Notes under the pieces: generated by a model
What the model was told of the DNA's origin: nothing
The model's database searches: none
What the model saw: only the letters and a program-made list of their open reading frames with translations
Source of the DNA: Microplitis mediator
Lineage: Eukaryota > Arthropoda > Insecta > Hymenoptera > Braconidae
Length of the DNA stretch: 64,000 bases
Direction of reading: 5' to 3'
NCBI RefSeq assembly: GCF_029852145.1
Contig: NC_079974.1
Coordinates: forward strand, 14,137,041-14,201,040
Shown: piece after piece, positions 30,425 through 43,800 of the stretch
Layout: each line of letters starts with the position of its first letter
How positions within the stretch are numbered: the stretch's first letter is position 1
Position numbers and translations under genes: made by a program

Positions 30425-30776
30425 TGTGGGGGTTTACACACACACAATCAAACTCATGCATTCACACATTCACACCTAACTCACATACATATCACATACT
30501 AAATATCTATACTTACTACACTCATACTATACATATCATACAATAATACCAACTTGATGCTCCCGTACGGCAGATCAAGTTGGTAGTTTACACATGATAC
30601 AGTATATACTCTAGAGATATAACTAATATACGCAAGCACGACGCTTAATTACAAAAAGTATAATTTAATAAAGATAAAGACTGTTATTATAATAATTGAT
30701 AAATAAACTAAATTAATATTGTGTTGAATATATATATGTGTCGAACTTTATTTAAGTAGTGGTAATTATCCCCACA
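30425..30776 (+). repeat. 3' LTR of the gypsy element
   Basis: 352 bases starting TGTGGGGGTTTACACACA and ending GTAATTATCCCCACA, followed by AGTA. Contains AATAAAGATAAAG, a possible poly(A) signal, near 30669. Its 5' half has no equivalent in the 5' LTR. Confidence 0.85.
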
Positions 30777-31284
30777 AGTATACGGTCTCTCATTTTTAGG
30801 TGACTGTAGTGCTTGAACTATTTCTGACTTTGATGTTGAATATATATTTTAAAGTGTTTTTAAAAATAAATTACATCACATAGTGAAAAAAAGTGTATAA
30901 ACTAATTAAATAGAAAAAAACTATAAACAGAATTTATTATTTTTGAAGTAAATAGTAGTGTTTGTCAAATAAAAAAAAAATATATATTATAACCTCACAC
31001 TGTCAACAACAGGTAAGACCTTTTTTTTTAATCGTAATTATTTATAAATGTATGTGAAAAAACATAAGAGTAAATAAATAAATTAATATACATACCATAA
31101 ATATTATCATGCATATATTTTTTTTTTCAGAATTTAAAAATATTGTAATTCATGATGTTGGAAAATACCGAAGCCCAGAATAAAAATTTCTGATGATCGA
31201 TCTACATCTGACTGTAGTCAAAAAAATAAAAAGTTATGTCGAAAGAGTATTAAAATCAAAAAATCAATTAAAACAAATGAAAAA

Positions 31285-31853
31285 TCGTACACCACAGAAG
31301 CTTTGGAGCAAGCCATGACAGCCGCTGGGCGTTCAATGAGTTTAAATCAAGCTGCTCGGGAGTTTGGTATTCCAAAGAGTACTTTATCTCTCAAGATATG
31401 TTTCATGCCTGTTACGTAGAAAAAAGGTCCTTCAACAGTATTAAGTACTGATGAAGAAGCTGAAATTGTTAGCTGGATAATGTTCTGTGCTGAAAGAGGT
31501 TTTCCCATAAAAAAAAAAAATCTTCTAGACTGCGTGCAAAATTATCTGACAAAAAAGAAAAAGACTAATCTTTTCAAAAACAATAGACCAGGAATTAATC
31601 GAGCTAAACGAAAGATGTTAAGAGATCAGGAGCTTAATATGAAACGAGAGTTTCATAAAAAAAAGAAAAAGTTATTACTGCAAAAGAAAGATTTGAAATT
31701 ACGAATTCAAAATGTTAAGAAAGTATTAAAATCTACAAATGAAGTATCATTGCAAAATGAATTACGTTCCTTGGAGAACCAACTTAACGATTTGGAGCGG
31801 TTAATTAAAATTGAGGAGCTGGCAATTTTACAAAATATACTCCATATAAAAAA
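31285..31853 (+). pseudogene. pogo-like transposase lacking the DDE domain
   Basis: The frame from about 31285 contains a psq-type helix-turn-helix (SYTTEALEQAMTAAGRSMSL, NQAAREFGIPKSTL), a TAG at about 31419, then a CENP-B/Tc5-like second DNA-binding domain (STDEEAEIVSWIMFCAERGF) to KNNRPG near 31593. The text then passes directly into a long basic coiled-coil C-terminus (AKRKMLRDQELNMKRE, KKVLKSTNEVSLQNELRSLE, LNDLERLIKIEELAILQN). In complete pogo-like transposases the DDE nuclease lies between these parts, so it has been deleted in frame. The C-terminal part also occurs at 16570-16714. With the stop repaired such a product would be only a DNA-binding protein; as it stands only the part after 31420 is open. 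The open frame enters R at 31854. Confidence 0.75.
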
Positions 31854-33121
<1,268 letters not shown>

Positions 33122-33574
33122 AAAAAAGAAATTGTTTAACACTGATAAGTAACGAAAAATTTATAAGTAAAATTATAATCTTGTTATTTTGTTGTAATAA
33201 TACATTAAAATGTTTTTTAAGTACAATAAATCCTTATTTTTTGGGCCTGAAATCTTTTCTTTTTATTGTAACAGAAAATGTCTAAAGCTATACTCAATAT
33301 TTGTTCAAGTACTGGTCCCGACGCGATCAAGTACTGCTCCTTGTCGCAGTTTAATGTTCAACTACTGGGGTCCTTAAAGCATTTTATTAAATAACTAAAA
33401 AAATTAATTTTCTATATGTAATACCAATTTTTTTTTCTTTTAAACATATTTAGAATTGAAAATATTTTATTAAGTCACTCTGATTTTGTCAGTTATAATG
33501 AAATTTGCCTGTTAAAATTGTGGTCAAAGACAATACACTGTCATAAGTGTTCAAGTACTGGGTATTTTACCTTA

Positions 33575-34111
33575 TTTTTGATTCAATTTCATTCGCCGAT
33601 GAAGATTGTAGACCTTGACTCAGGCTTAAAAATTTCAAGTTTTAAAAAAAATGTAATTCGTTTCCGAGAATAATAGTTTTAAAATCCGTATTTACTGTAT
33701 AAGTGCAAAGAAAGTAATACCGCTGATATCTCTGAACATGAGAAAAAGAAGGGATGACGTTTTACCTTAAGTCTAAATTTATATAGCTATTCAAATTTTT
33801 ATTTTTTTCAATGCAAGTGAATTTTAGATCACAAGTAAGGGAATGATCTCTAAAATAATTAAACGAGTCTTTTCTTGCTCCGTTCTATTCATACTAAATA
33901 ATCCGAAATAAAATTCAGATGCCAAAATGAAATTGAAAACGATGAAATTAATGATAGCTTTATTTTTAATTTACTTGTATCATAAATTTTTTAAACAAAA
34001 CACAATGTATACCTCGGATTCTATAGGAATTAATTATACAGAAACCCAGATTTTTGTATAAATTTGCTATAAGGAAATCCATATATCTAAGTTCCTATAT
34101 GGGAGTCCAGG
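33575..34111. other. AT-rich spacer with TCCTATATGGATT words
   Basis: No gene. From 34010, and again 34207-34365 and 36843-36870, short words such as TTCCTATATGGATT and AATCCATATAGG recur in both orientations, suggesting another degraded palindromic-unit element into which the MITE at 34112 and the foldback at 34366 inserted. Confidence 0.4.
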
Positions 34112-34206
34112 CCCTGGTGAAAATTTTTCGGACTTCTGTCTGAAAAACTCAGTTCTAGAGTTCTAAAGACTTTTTCTGACAAAAGTCCGAAAAATTTTCA
34201 TCAGGG
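34112..34206. mobile_element. Small hairpin MITE, CCCTG...CAGGG, second copy
   Basis: CCCTGGTGAAAATTTTTCGG at the left, inverted at the right (CCGAAAAATTTTCATCAGGG). GG flanks both sides. Same family as 2456-2570. Confidence 0.75.
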
Positions 34207-34365
34207 GGTACACCACAATTTTCTATGTGGGTTTCCCGTGTGGGAATCCAGAAACCCATGGTTTCCTACATGGATTCTTATATAAATCCATACACTCCTA
34301 TATTAATTCCTAATGATTTATTCATAAATTCATACTTTCCTATATGGATTCCTATGGGTTCGCAT

Positions 34366-36834
34366 TAGGGCGTTTCAAAAAAAAGAATTTTTTTTTCTCG
34401 GAACCAGGCTCAAAAGTTTCGTTTAGATGCCAAAATAGGCCTCTGAAAATATGAGCCCTCAATGTTAATATTAAGGTTCTCCGCATCGCACTTTACGATT
34501 TCCCATAAGAATAACACAGGAAAAAAATTTCTTTTCTTCTGATTTTTGAAACTAATATAACAGGGCTATGCTGCTACTCTGGTCGTCCTTACAAAGGGCG
34601 CCACTGGAAGTAATAACGGCCTCCCAGAGCCGGATCTTAGATCATCAGGGTCGGTGTAAAATTGATTTGTAAGAGGAGGAAGAGGAAGGATAATTTACAA
34701 TTAATTTATTTATTTCACAATTAACAATTTTAACCTTTATTTATTCAACCTTGACAATATTTATTTAAACCTGTATTTTATAAACCTTATAAAATTTTAT
34801 TACCTTATTAAACCTTATTACCTAATGTCAACTACCTTTGACTATATCACACACACACTCACATTGAGTCCCCTGGACTATAATACACACTCTCAACTTA
34901 ACTCTATTTTCCACGCGGTCGACAAGACCCGCTACGTGGCTAATATTTTCCCGCGCGGTCCCCTGGACCCTCTACGCGATATAACTTCTTTACAACAAAT
35001 TCACGCCGTCCCCTGGACCCTCTACGTGATATAACCTTAATTAATTAATTCACGCGGTCCTCTGGACCCTCTACGTGATTACACTTATTCAATTATTACC
35101 AATTTCTATAACTACACTTTCTACACTCACACACTTTACAATATAAAATTCATTATACCTATTTTCTGATTTAAATTAATTCCCATATAATTATTTATTA
35201 CACTTTAAAATCACAAATCAATTAACAACAACTATTTATAACCACTACCACTTTCTTTTATCAACGTTAACCTTTAACATTTAATTAATTATATTTAATT
35301 TATCCTATTATTAGTGACTAGATAATTCTGACTAGATTGCAATTGCTTTTCCGGCGAATGCCTTACACAACCTGCCTGGAAAATTCCAGAAGAATTTTCC
35401 GGCGATGCTTTATACAACCTGCCTGGAAATAACAAAGCTAATTATGTTGAGACCGGTTTTTGTAAAATAGACGCGACAATACTTTGCAGACACGACGTAT
35501 AACTGCGTATTTAATTAATAAATATTCTGGGAATATTCTATAAAATACCTATTACGATTTATGTTGAATTCTTACACCGTCGATTGTCCAGTATTAGTTG
35601 TCCTGGTCTGGTAATTGTCCTGGTCCGTGTAGTTGTCCTGGTGGTTACTTGGTCCTCCCGGCTCGGTGCTTCCCGGTTGTAACTTTGGGCGTCTGGATGT
35701 TTGCCCGATCCTACTGACTCTGTCCTGAACGTCTGTTCACTCTGGTCGTTCCGGTCACTACTCTTCTTATTCGCTGTTGTCTTGTAGTTTCATTAATTTC
35801 GCTCGATTATTTTCGGCAATGATCGGAAAACCCCTCCCTTAATTAATTATGATTGGGCCTAGCGTGAGAGTATTTTCGATTAGCGCGCCCGGCGACAAGT
35901 CGAAAAACTTAATTGAATGCTCGTTTGGGGTTGCCGGTAGGATAGATGACCATCAGTGATAAATCACGATTTTAGTCAATAAAATGACCCAATTTACCCC
36001 GTTACACTAATGAACCGTAAATCACATTGTAATATCTATCGAATATATTTTTGTAGAGAATTGAACGCTCTACAAAAAAGGTCTCCTATCATTTTTTGAT
36101 AAATCCATCTGTTCGACAGCTATTGGAGCTGGAAGTCAAATCTACAGTAAATTTCGAGATCTTTTTACTTTTCCAGCCAAACTATCAGACTTGTCAAAAA
36201 ATGTCGTAGGACCTTTTTTATAGACAATTTTATTCCCTACAAGTTATTTTCAATAAATTTCATTCAAATTCCGCATTGTTTTCTAGTTATTTTCATTTTA
36301 GTGCCAAGCTCATAAAAATAATCTTCTAATCGATTTTGAGAACTTAACTTTTAAAATGAAAATAACTAGAAAACAATGCAGAATTTTGAAAAACTTCATC
36401 AAAGATAATTTGTAGGAAATAAAATTGTCTACAAAAAAGGTGATATAACATTTTTTGATAAGTCTGATAGTTTCGCTGGAAAAGGAAAAAGATCTCGAAA
36501 TTTACTGTAGATTTGACTTCCAGCTCCAATAACTTTCGAACAGATGGATTTATCAGAAAATGACAAGAGACCTTTTTTGTAGAGCGTTCAATTCTCTACA
36601 AATAAAATTGATGGACATTACAATGTAATTTACGGTTCATTAGTTTCAAAAATCAGAAGAAAAAAAAAAATTTTTCCTGCGTTATTCTTATGGGAAATCG
36701 AAAAGTGCGATGCGAACAACCTTAATATTAATATTAAGGGCTCATATTTTCAGAGGCCTATTTTGACATCTAAACGAAACTATTGAGCCTGGTTCCGAGA
36801 AAAAAAAGTTCTTGGTTTTTTTTTAAACGCCCTA
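34366..36834. mobile_element. hAT-like foldback with 8-bp duplication GTTCGCAT
   Basis: Starts TAGGGCGTTT and ends AAACGCCCTA, flanked by GTTCGCAT at 34358-34365 and 36835-36842. Arms share long inverted stretches: GAGCCTGGTTCCGAGAAAAA, AGAGGCCTATTTTG, TTATTCTTATGGGAAATCG. The inner part has a second hairpin around ATTGAACGCTCTACAAAAA (36060-36600). An 8-bp duplication with TAGGG ends fits hAT non-autonomous elements. It was later interrupted at 34556 by the TGTAAC-family element. Confidence 0.85.
34556..36006 (-). mobile_element. TGTAAC...GTTATA element (LTR- or TIR-like), copy A
   Basis: On the minus strand TGTAACGGGGTAAAT ... CCCTGTTATA. CTAA flanks both ends (34552-34555 and 36007-36010), and removing it restores the arm of the hAT-like foldback. 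Contains GGCGCCACTGGAAG, three or more GTCCCCTGGACCCTCTACG units (34865-35070), GGTCCTGGTCCG words and GCGCGCCCGGCGACAAGTCG. The only frame (34825-35034) lies in the minisatellite and is not taken as a gene. Confidence 0.75.
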
Positions 36835-36842
36835 GTTCGCAT

Positions 36843-37240
36843 ACAATCCTAAATGGATTTTTTTGATAGGGGCCATTGTCACAGACCTATATACTACTCA
36901 GTTAATTTATCTGAGACAGTAGATTATTGTTTAAAAAAAAAATTTATTTAAAAATGGTTATGTTTATTTTACATAAATTTATTTTAATACTTTATTTTAT
37001 ATATGGTTATGTTTTTAATATAGAAGTTTATTTTAATGGATTTTTTTTTCTGGTTATGTTTATTATTTGTAAATTTATTTTGCTCAGTTTATGATGCAGA
37101 TATTTATTTTTAGTGTTTCTTTGTTAGTTATTAATTTATTGATGAGTTTTAAATTTATAGATATATTTATTAGTTAATTTATTTTTTAAACGTTCTATTT
37201 TTTAGTTTGTATTTTGAATTATTAGTATTTTTATTATTCA
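36843..37240. other. AT-rich spacer, no gene
   Basis: T-rich low-complexity sequence with ATTTATTTT strings. Nothing recognisable. Confidence 0.35.
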
Positions 37241-37516
37241 TTTTTATCATTAATGCAATATAAGTACTATCTTAGTGCACGCTCTTTTGTTCGCCAAATA
37301 GCTGTTTGCCCATTCAATTGTTTCCACGACATTTGTGTGCGTTAAACGATTATCTGCGTGCGACAAGTAAACTTGTCGCACTCAAAATTACTTGCCGTAT
37401 GCAGATTATCGTATAACCCACAAAAATGTCGCGGCAACAGTTAAATCAGCAAAAAGCTACTTGGAGAATAAAACAGCGAGCACTAAGATAGTACTTATAT
37501 TGCATTAATGATAAAA
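37241..37516. mobile_element. MITE with TTTTTATCATTAATGCAATA ends
   Basis: About 36 bases at the left, through AGTACTATCTTAGTGC, are perfectly or almost perfectly inverted at 37481-37516. The inside has further GCGACAAG/CTTGTCGC symmetry at the centre. Confidence 0.8.
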
Positions 37517-37664
37517 AAAACTGTGTTCAATTCGTGCGGTGTTGTCGATTACCCACTCGAGCGAATGAGCGCACTCACTTCGTTCGTGCGCTCAACTTCG
37601 CTCTCGTGGGCAATCGACAACTTAGCGCACTAGTTGTACAATATACTATTTTTCACAGTGTTTT
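37517..37664. mobile_element. MITE AAAACTGTG...CACAGT
   Basis: AAAACTGTG and TTGTCGATTACCCACTCGAG on the left correspond to CTCGTGGGCAATCGACAA and TTTTTCACAGT on the right. The GC-rich centre (GCGCACTCACTTCGTTCGTG) stands out. It abuts the previous MITE. Confidence 0.65.
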
Positions 37665-38079
37665 CAAAAAAGGTCTGACATTATTGACGGCAATAGTATA
37701 TACTGAATTAAAATGATAGGAAATAAATTAATACTTGATTTGCTTTGTGTTGAATTGAATTTTATTATTTTTACGATAATCTGTAATTTAATTACCCATG
37801 ACCAACTTGACTGCTGATATTAATTATTATTTAAGTATACATGAATGGCCACGAAGAAGTTATAAAAAATAATTATTATTAGTAACAGATACTCATTTTT
37901 ACTAACCGTTTGACAGTTTTTTTTTTTTTAATTTATTTTCAATTAGAACAAAAAACCAATGCGCATTTTCACATAAGGATATTCTTTTCGGTCATAAAAT
38001 TGATTGGCTAAGTATTAAAATTTAACTATTGAAACAAAAACCTTCAGTTGAAAAAGTAAATCTACTAAATTCATTATGT
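37665..38079. other. AT-rich spacer, no gene
   Basis: No recognisable features. Confidence 0.35.
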
Positions 38080-38083
38080 AGCA

Positions 38084-39594
38084 GGGTCATTCCATGTCAA
38101 ATCGACCAATAGTTGGAATCGACCCCTTTCGATTTGGACGAATTTTGGTCAAAAGTTTTCTCTCATCATATAACAAAGTTCTGCCAAGGGAAAAAAAATA
38201 AAAAAAATTTTTTCAAAAGTTATGCAATTTAGAAAATTTCACTAATTTTCCTGTTTCTTAAACTTATTCTTCAAAGATCTCGAAAACTATTACAATTACT
38301 CTAATGATCTGAGCTAGGTTTTAAAGAGGATACTTGAAGGTACCAAAAAAAAATTTTTTTGAAAAAATTTTTCAAAAATTCGCTTTTTGGGAAAATTTTG
38401 AAATTTCCAAAATTGCAAAAGTCGGTGACAGCCATCAAATTTTTCGCTCAAATTTTTTTCTAGAGTACCTCTAATTGATTTCAAAAGATCCTGAAATTTT
38501 TGAGTAGGGGTTTTTTTTTGTTCAAAAGATATAAATTTTTGAATTTTAGGAAAAAAAAATTTTTCTTTCTTTGGCATTGACTGAATAAAACAATGATAAA
38601 TTCACTTGTAATTTTTAATTTTAAAGCTCAAAAATTTATTTTAATGCAATAGAGTCAATAAAAAACTTATTAATGTGATATTTTTGTTTTTCAGCTACAT
38701 TTTGATTTTAAATTGGATATAATTGTGTTAGAATGATCGTTTTTTCTTAGCCCCTTGCTGTGGTGTTGCTTTTGCACTTCTTTTTCTCAATCTGAAAGTA
38801 AATAGTATTATTAGAAAGCTATTTTTCAATGGAAATTTTATATGAATCGAATATACATGTATACTAATAATACTATTTACTTTCAGATTGAGAAAAAGAA
38901 GTGCAAAAGCAACACCACAGCAAGGGGCTAAGAAAAAACGATCATTCTAACACAATTATATCCAATTTAAAATCAAAATGTAGCTAAAAAACAAAAACAT
39001 CACATTAATAAGTTTTTTATTGACTCTATTGCATTAAAATAAATTTTTGAGCTTTAAAATTAAAAATTACAAGTGAATTTATCATTGTTTTATTCAGTCA
39101 ATGCCAAAGAGAAAAAAAATTTTTTTTCCTAAAATTCAAAAATTTATATCTTTTGAACAAAAAAAAACCCCTACTCAAAAATTTCAGGATCTTTTGAAAT
39201 CAATTAGAGGTACTCTAGAAAAAAATTTGAGCGAAAAATTTGATGGCGGTCACCGACTTTTGCAATTTTGGAAATTTCAAAATTTTCCCAAAAAACGAAT
39301 TTTTGAAAAATTTTTTCAAAAAAATTTTTTTTCGATACCTTTAAGTATCCTCTTTAAAACCTAGCTCAGATGATTAGAGTAATTGTAATAGTTTTCGAGA
39401 TCTTTGAAGAATAAGTTTAAGAAACAGGAAAATTAGTGAAATTTTCTAAATTGCATAACTTTTGAAAAAAATTTTTTTATTTTTTTTCCCTTGGCAGAAC
39501 TTCGTTATATGATGAGAGAAAACTTTTGACCAAAATTCGTCCAAATTGAAAGGGGTCGATTCCAACTATTGGTCGATTTGACATGGAATGACCC
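38084..39594. mobile_element. Full-length near-perfect foldback, GGGTCATTCCATGTC family
   Basis: A 1.51-kb palindrome centred near 38839, ends GGGTCATTCC/GGAATGACCC, flanked by AGCA on both sides (38080-38083 and 39595-39598). The arms (about 730 bases each) differ at few positions, so the copy is young or maintained by conversion. Each arm encodes the same 87-codon frame (MPKKEKFFFPKIQKF..., minus strand 38314-38577; MPKRKKIFFPKIQKF..., plus strand 39101-39364), Lys/Phe-rich because the arms are A/T-run rich. Confidence 0.9.
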
Positions 39595-39598
39595 AGCA

Positions 39599-40482
39599 TA
39601 TAATATTAATAAAATTACCGCCTCAACATTGAATAATAATTGCCATTGATAGAAATACTTACAACAAAAAAATAAAATAAGTTTACCTCACTACCAGTTT
39701 TTATGATCATGTCAAAAAACAGTTATAAATATAAAGTAAAGGATGAGAGGGTATATAAAACATTAAAAATATAAGATTGATCATAATATTGAATAAATTA
39801 TGTAATTCAAGAGATAATAAGAATATTCTGTTTTCATTTGAAATTCTTAATAATTTTAGTTAAACTTTTTAGATTTACAAATTATGTCTATATTAGCAAT
39901 ATCGATGATAAAAAACTAAAAATTAAAATACAGACCCGTTACAAGTTCTATTTTAGATATCTATATTTTCGTTATTTTCGATCATCAAATATTCAACATT
40001 CTCTACTTAAATTTAATTTTTTGATTCTAATAGTTAAAAATTAATGCAGCTCAAATAAATAATTCAAAAAATTGTACACTCTCACCCTATTACTAATAAT
40101 TAATGAAATTAAATTAAACTAATGGAATCAATGATTCGGAAGGATTTAAAATCAAGATTAGTTTTATATTTAACATTTAACACCAAAAAGGCTTCCTATT
40201 TCATATTGTTATTTTCTTTTCTGTTTTTGATAAATAAAATTTATGATTCTTGTTAATATTTATGTAGAAATAAATCGTTGACCATAACAATAAGTATATC
40301 TTATCAAGTTACATACATATTTACATGGCGCCCAGCGAACATAATACTGGTGCTTCATATTATTTTGGCCGTAATTACATGCGTGAATGACAACTGTGTA
40401 GTTACAATATAAATCAAATTATTATCACGCACAAATAACCAATTACGGTTTCCCACTAATGTCAAATTTAAAGCGCACATAG
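39599..40482. other. Downstream flank of the kinase gene, no gene
   Basis: AT-rich sequence. A 68-codon frame at 39838-40044 is Phe/Lys/Tyr-rich and looks like chance. The distal part may hold the 3' UTR or poly(A) site of GckIII, which is read from right to left. Confidence 0.35.
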
Positions 40483-40483
40483 A

Positions 40484-40560
<77 letters not shown>
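40483..40560. repeat. (AAT)n microsatellite
   Basis: About 26 uninterrupted trinucleotide units, possibly in the 3' UTR of GckIII. Confidence 0.95.
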
Positions 40561-40562
<2 letters not shown>

Positions 40563-40848
40563 TTGATTAATGATAATTCCAGGTCTTTTTTCTGTTATTT
40601 TTCTCCTCTCTCAGAAGGCCAACGAATCGATCTACAAAACCACAATGAATTAATGTAGGCGTAAATTTGAATAGACCGTTGGCACGATTATTGTTGTTCG
40701 TAATTTTTTTAAGCACACGGTGCACTGATGATGAATATCTTCTTGCACCTTTGAGCGTTGCCTGATTATGTATAGAAATTGTCTCAAATTCTATAATGTT
40801 TATATAATTTCAGATTAGTCTCTTGCGTATTCTCGCCAATTCTTGTTC

Positions 40849-43800
40849 CTACGTATCCCTAAAAATAAAAAAGTAATGCCAATAAAAGTAATGTTTTGTA
40901 ATTTTTATTTAAGATAAAAAAAATAAATATTATTTACCGTAATACAATTTTTTCCATAATCATAGATAGCCTACCGTCTGAATGGTTTGCTGGAAGTAAG
41001 GCCTTAAAGATTTCTCTAACAAAAATTTCATTAATACCTGGCGACGTACGTTCAGCCAGTTCAAAGGCACTTCTCAGCTCATCAATTGATCCACCATTTC
41101 TTGTGACAGCATTATCGCCATTATTGTCCCTCGATGAATATTGATACTTGCCCTGAAGCTCTGAGAGTAACGGCAAAACAACCGTAGTAAGTGTTGCACT
41201 ACGTATATGTTTTTGCTCTTGTGAGCTCCTTGGTCGTTGTTTATCCTCATTTGATTTATGATCAGTAACGGGCATAACAGATACATCAGATTTGCTATTT
41301 CTTTTTTCACGAGGATTATTTTCTCGATCTCTGACATCACGAATTTCTTTTGACTCTGGTGATTCACGCGATTCTCGACTGTCTTTATTCTCTCGAAGAT
41401 CCACTGGAGGTGGTGGCGCTGCATCATAAGGTCGGGACGGTGTATTATGTTTGATTTGTACATCACGTGATGAATCACGCGAGTCATTTCGATAATTGGT
41501 TATTGGCGAGTCTTTTGGCGGCGACTTTGCACTACCATTAGCGTGCGCTTTAACCTGCTGTTGACTATGACCAATTGATCTATGATTTGGAGTATGACTT
41601 AACAAGGACAATTGATCATCCAGGGCCGGTATTGCATGTGATGTGGAAGTTTTTGTACCATGTGGACCTTTAACAGTCATTATCCACGGTTCATCCATAT
41701 CACTATCTTGCTTAGATTCTTCAGAATCTGAATTTTCACTTTCTGTTTCAGATTCTTCACTACGTTGTGACTTCCATTTTTTATATCTATCTATAAGATC
41801 GATCAGATACGAATTTTTCTTGGCTTTGCGAATAAATTGAAACTTCAAAAGTTCTTTTGCTGTAGGTCTATTTTCTGGATCTTTATTCAAACATGCCTCT
41901 ACAAATTCTTTGAACTGTTTCGTGTAATTACCCGTTAATTGAGGTGGATTATTTTTCGGAATTAAAAAGAGTACACGCATTGGATGAAGTTCACTATTGG
42001 GTGGTTCACCTTTTGCCAATTCAATGGCTGTAATTCCTAAAGACCAAATATCCGCCTAAAAATTGATAAAATGAATCATTTTAGTTTTTTCTATTCAAAA
42101 AAATGAAAAATAAGTGAACAGATAATTTACCTTAGAATCGTAGGCCGATTGTTTAATTACTTCTGGTGCCATCCAAAAAGGCGTTCCAACAAATGTATTT
42201 CTTTTGCTAGTCGTATTAGTCAATTGACCAGCAACACCAAAATCTGCTAATTTAACATCTCCCATTTCACTTAATAAAACATTAGCTGCTTTTATATCAC
42301 GATGTAATTTACGTTCACTGTGAAGATAATCAAGACCTTTGAGTACCTCACGGAGAATCACAGCAATATGCATTTCTTCAAAGCTTCCAGCCTTCATAAG
42401 ATCTAGAGCAGAACCACCACCTAAGTATTCCATAATAATCCAGAGCTTAGTACCCTGTAAATCATAAATAATTTTTTATTATGTATTTTATCTATTGAAC
42501 TATTTGGAATATACAATTTAAAATCTGTGCATAAAGATTAATTGAAGTTTTCCGTTTTTAAATAATGTGGAAAAATAATATATAATTTGTTTATTGATTG
42601 TATACAATGAGAAAAAAAATAGATATATCGAAGAAGCGAGGCGCAAAAAACCGTACCCCCGGGTACGCACGATATAATTATATCTAGTCATTGATGGGTC
42701 AGTCCCTGTGATGCCTCGTTGAACGAAGAGGCCACTGACGGGACCAGCATAACCATCCAATGAGGATTATCACACGGACGATATATCACGTATAAATAAT
42801 TTATTATCGAGAAATCAACTTCAAACCATTGAATCGAACAAGGTTTAGAAATTATTTTTTACTATCGTGCGTCATCATTTAAAATTAAATACTTTGATCG
42901 AATGTTAATTATAATATTAGAAATTCAAAAATTCAACTCCAATAATACAGTCAAGTCGCGTTATGAGTCCGCCTACAGAGGTGTAGGGGAATATAATTCT
43001 AAGAATTTCTGTATCCCCACTTCTGTTCAGCAGTCGATTATACTTCCCCTACTTTACAAGTGTGTGAGAGCGTACGTGATTATTTTCATAATCGCGTTAT
43101 GAGTCCGCCCAATTGATAAGTCCATAATTATTAGTCCATTAATTTATAATTAATTATTTCACTAATTATTATAATAATACGGATTCTATTATTATTATAC
43201 CAATAATATTGATTAAATATCTTATAAAAAGTTATATTTTGTATTTAAATTAAAAAATAACATTTAATTCGTCTCACCAACGTTCCGGTCTCATATCAAG
43301 AGACTGAAATGAATTTTTTTTTAATTCATGGAGGGGGAATGTCTTCAAGAGAAATATAAGTCGACGGACTCATAACGAGCGGGCTCATAACGCGACTCGA
43401 CTGTATTATGATTAAACAATTGTTTAAGACTGAAATCTTAAACAATCAAAAACTTTTAATAAACTATAGTCAGTGCATACCTTGAGATAAGATCCATAAT
43501 ATTTAGTGACGTAAGGGCTGTCGCATTGCGACAGCACCATAATTTCTTGCTGAATATCCTCGATTTCATCTTCAGCTTCTTCTAAATCGATTATTTTTAT
43601 TGCCACGATTTGTTGAGTTCTGTTATCAATTCCTTTAAATACCTCTCCGAAACTACCTTTTCCGATTCTTTCTTGTTTTGTAAATATTAGCTCGGGATCA
43701 ACCTTCTGTAACAAAAAATTTTACAAATTAAAACATTATTATTATTTACTCAAAATCGATTAATTATATGATTTTAAATTTAAAAAGAATCAATAAGTTG

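Larger units (their letters stand above)
26354..30776 (+). mobile_element. Ty3/gypsy LTR retrotransposon (CsRn1-like), rearranged
   Basis: Flanked by AGTA on both sides (26350-26353 and 30777-30780). Order: 5' LTR 26354-26549, primer binding site, gag, pro-RT-RNaseH-IN, purine tract, 3' LTR 30425-30776. The zinc-knuckle variant CxxHx9CxxxC and the tRNA-Trp-type primer site are typical of CsRn1-like gypsy elements. The RT core is deleted and the 5' LTR is rearranged, so it cannot transpose by itself. Confidence 0.9.

Noticed and set aside
43424..43714. Start of the kinase at a codon just upstream of KVDPEL
   Set aside because: The apparent start there is TTG within the intron acceptor (TTACAG); exon 1 at 44357-44656 supplies an ATG in phase.
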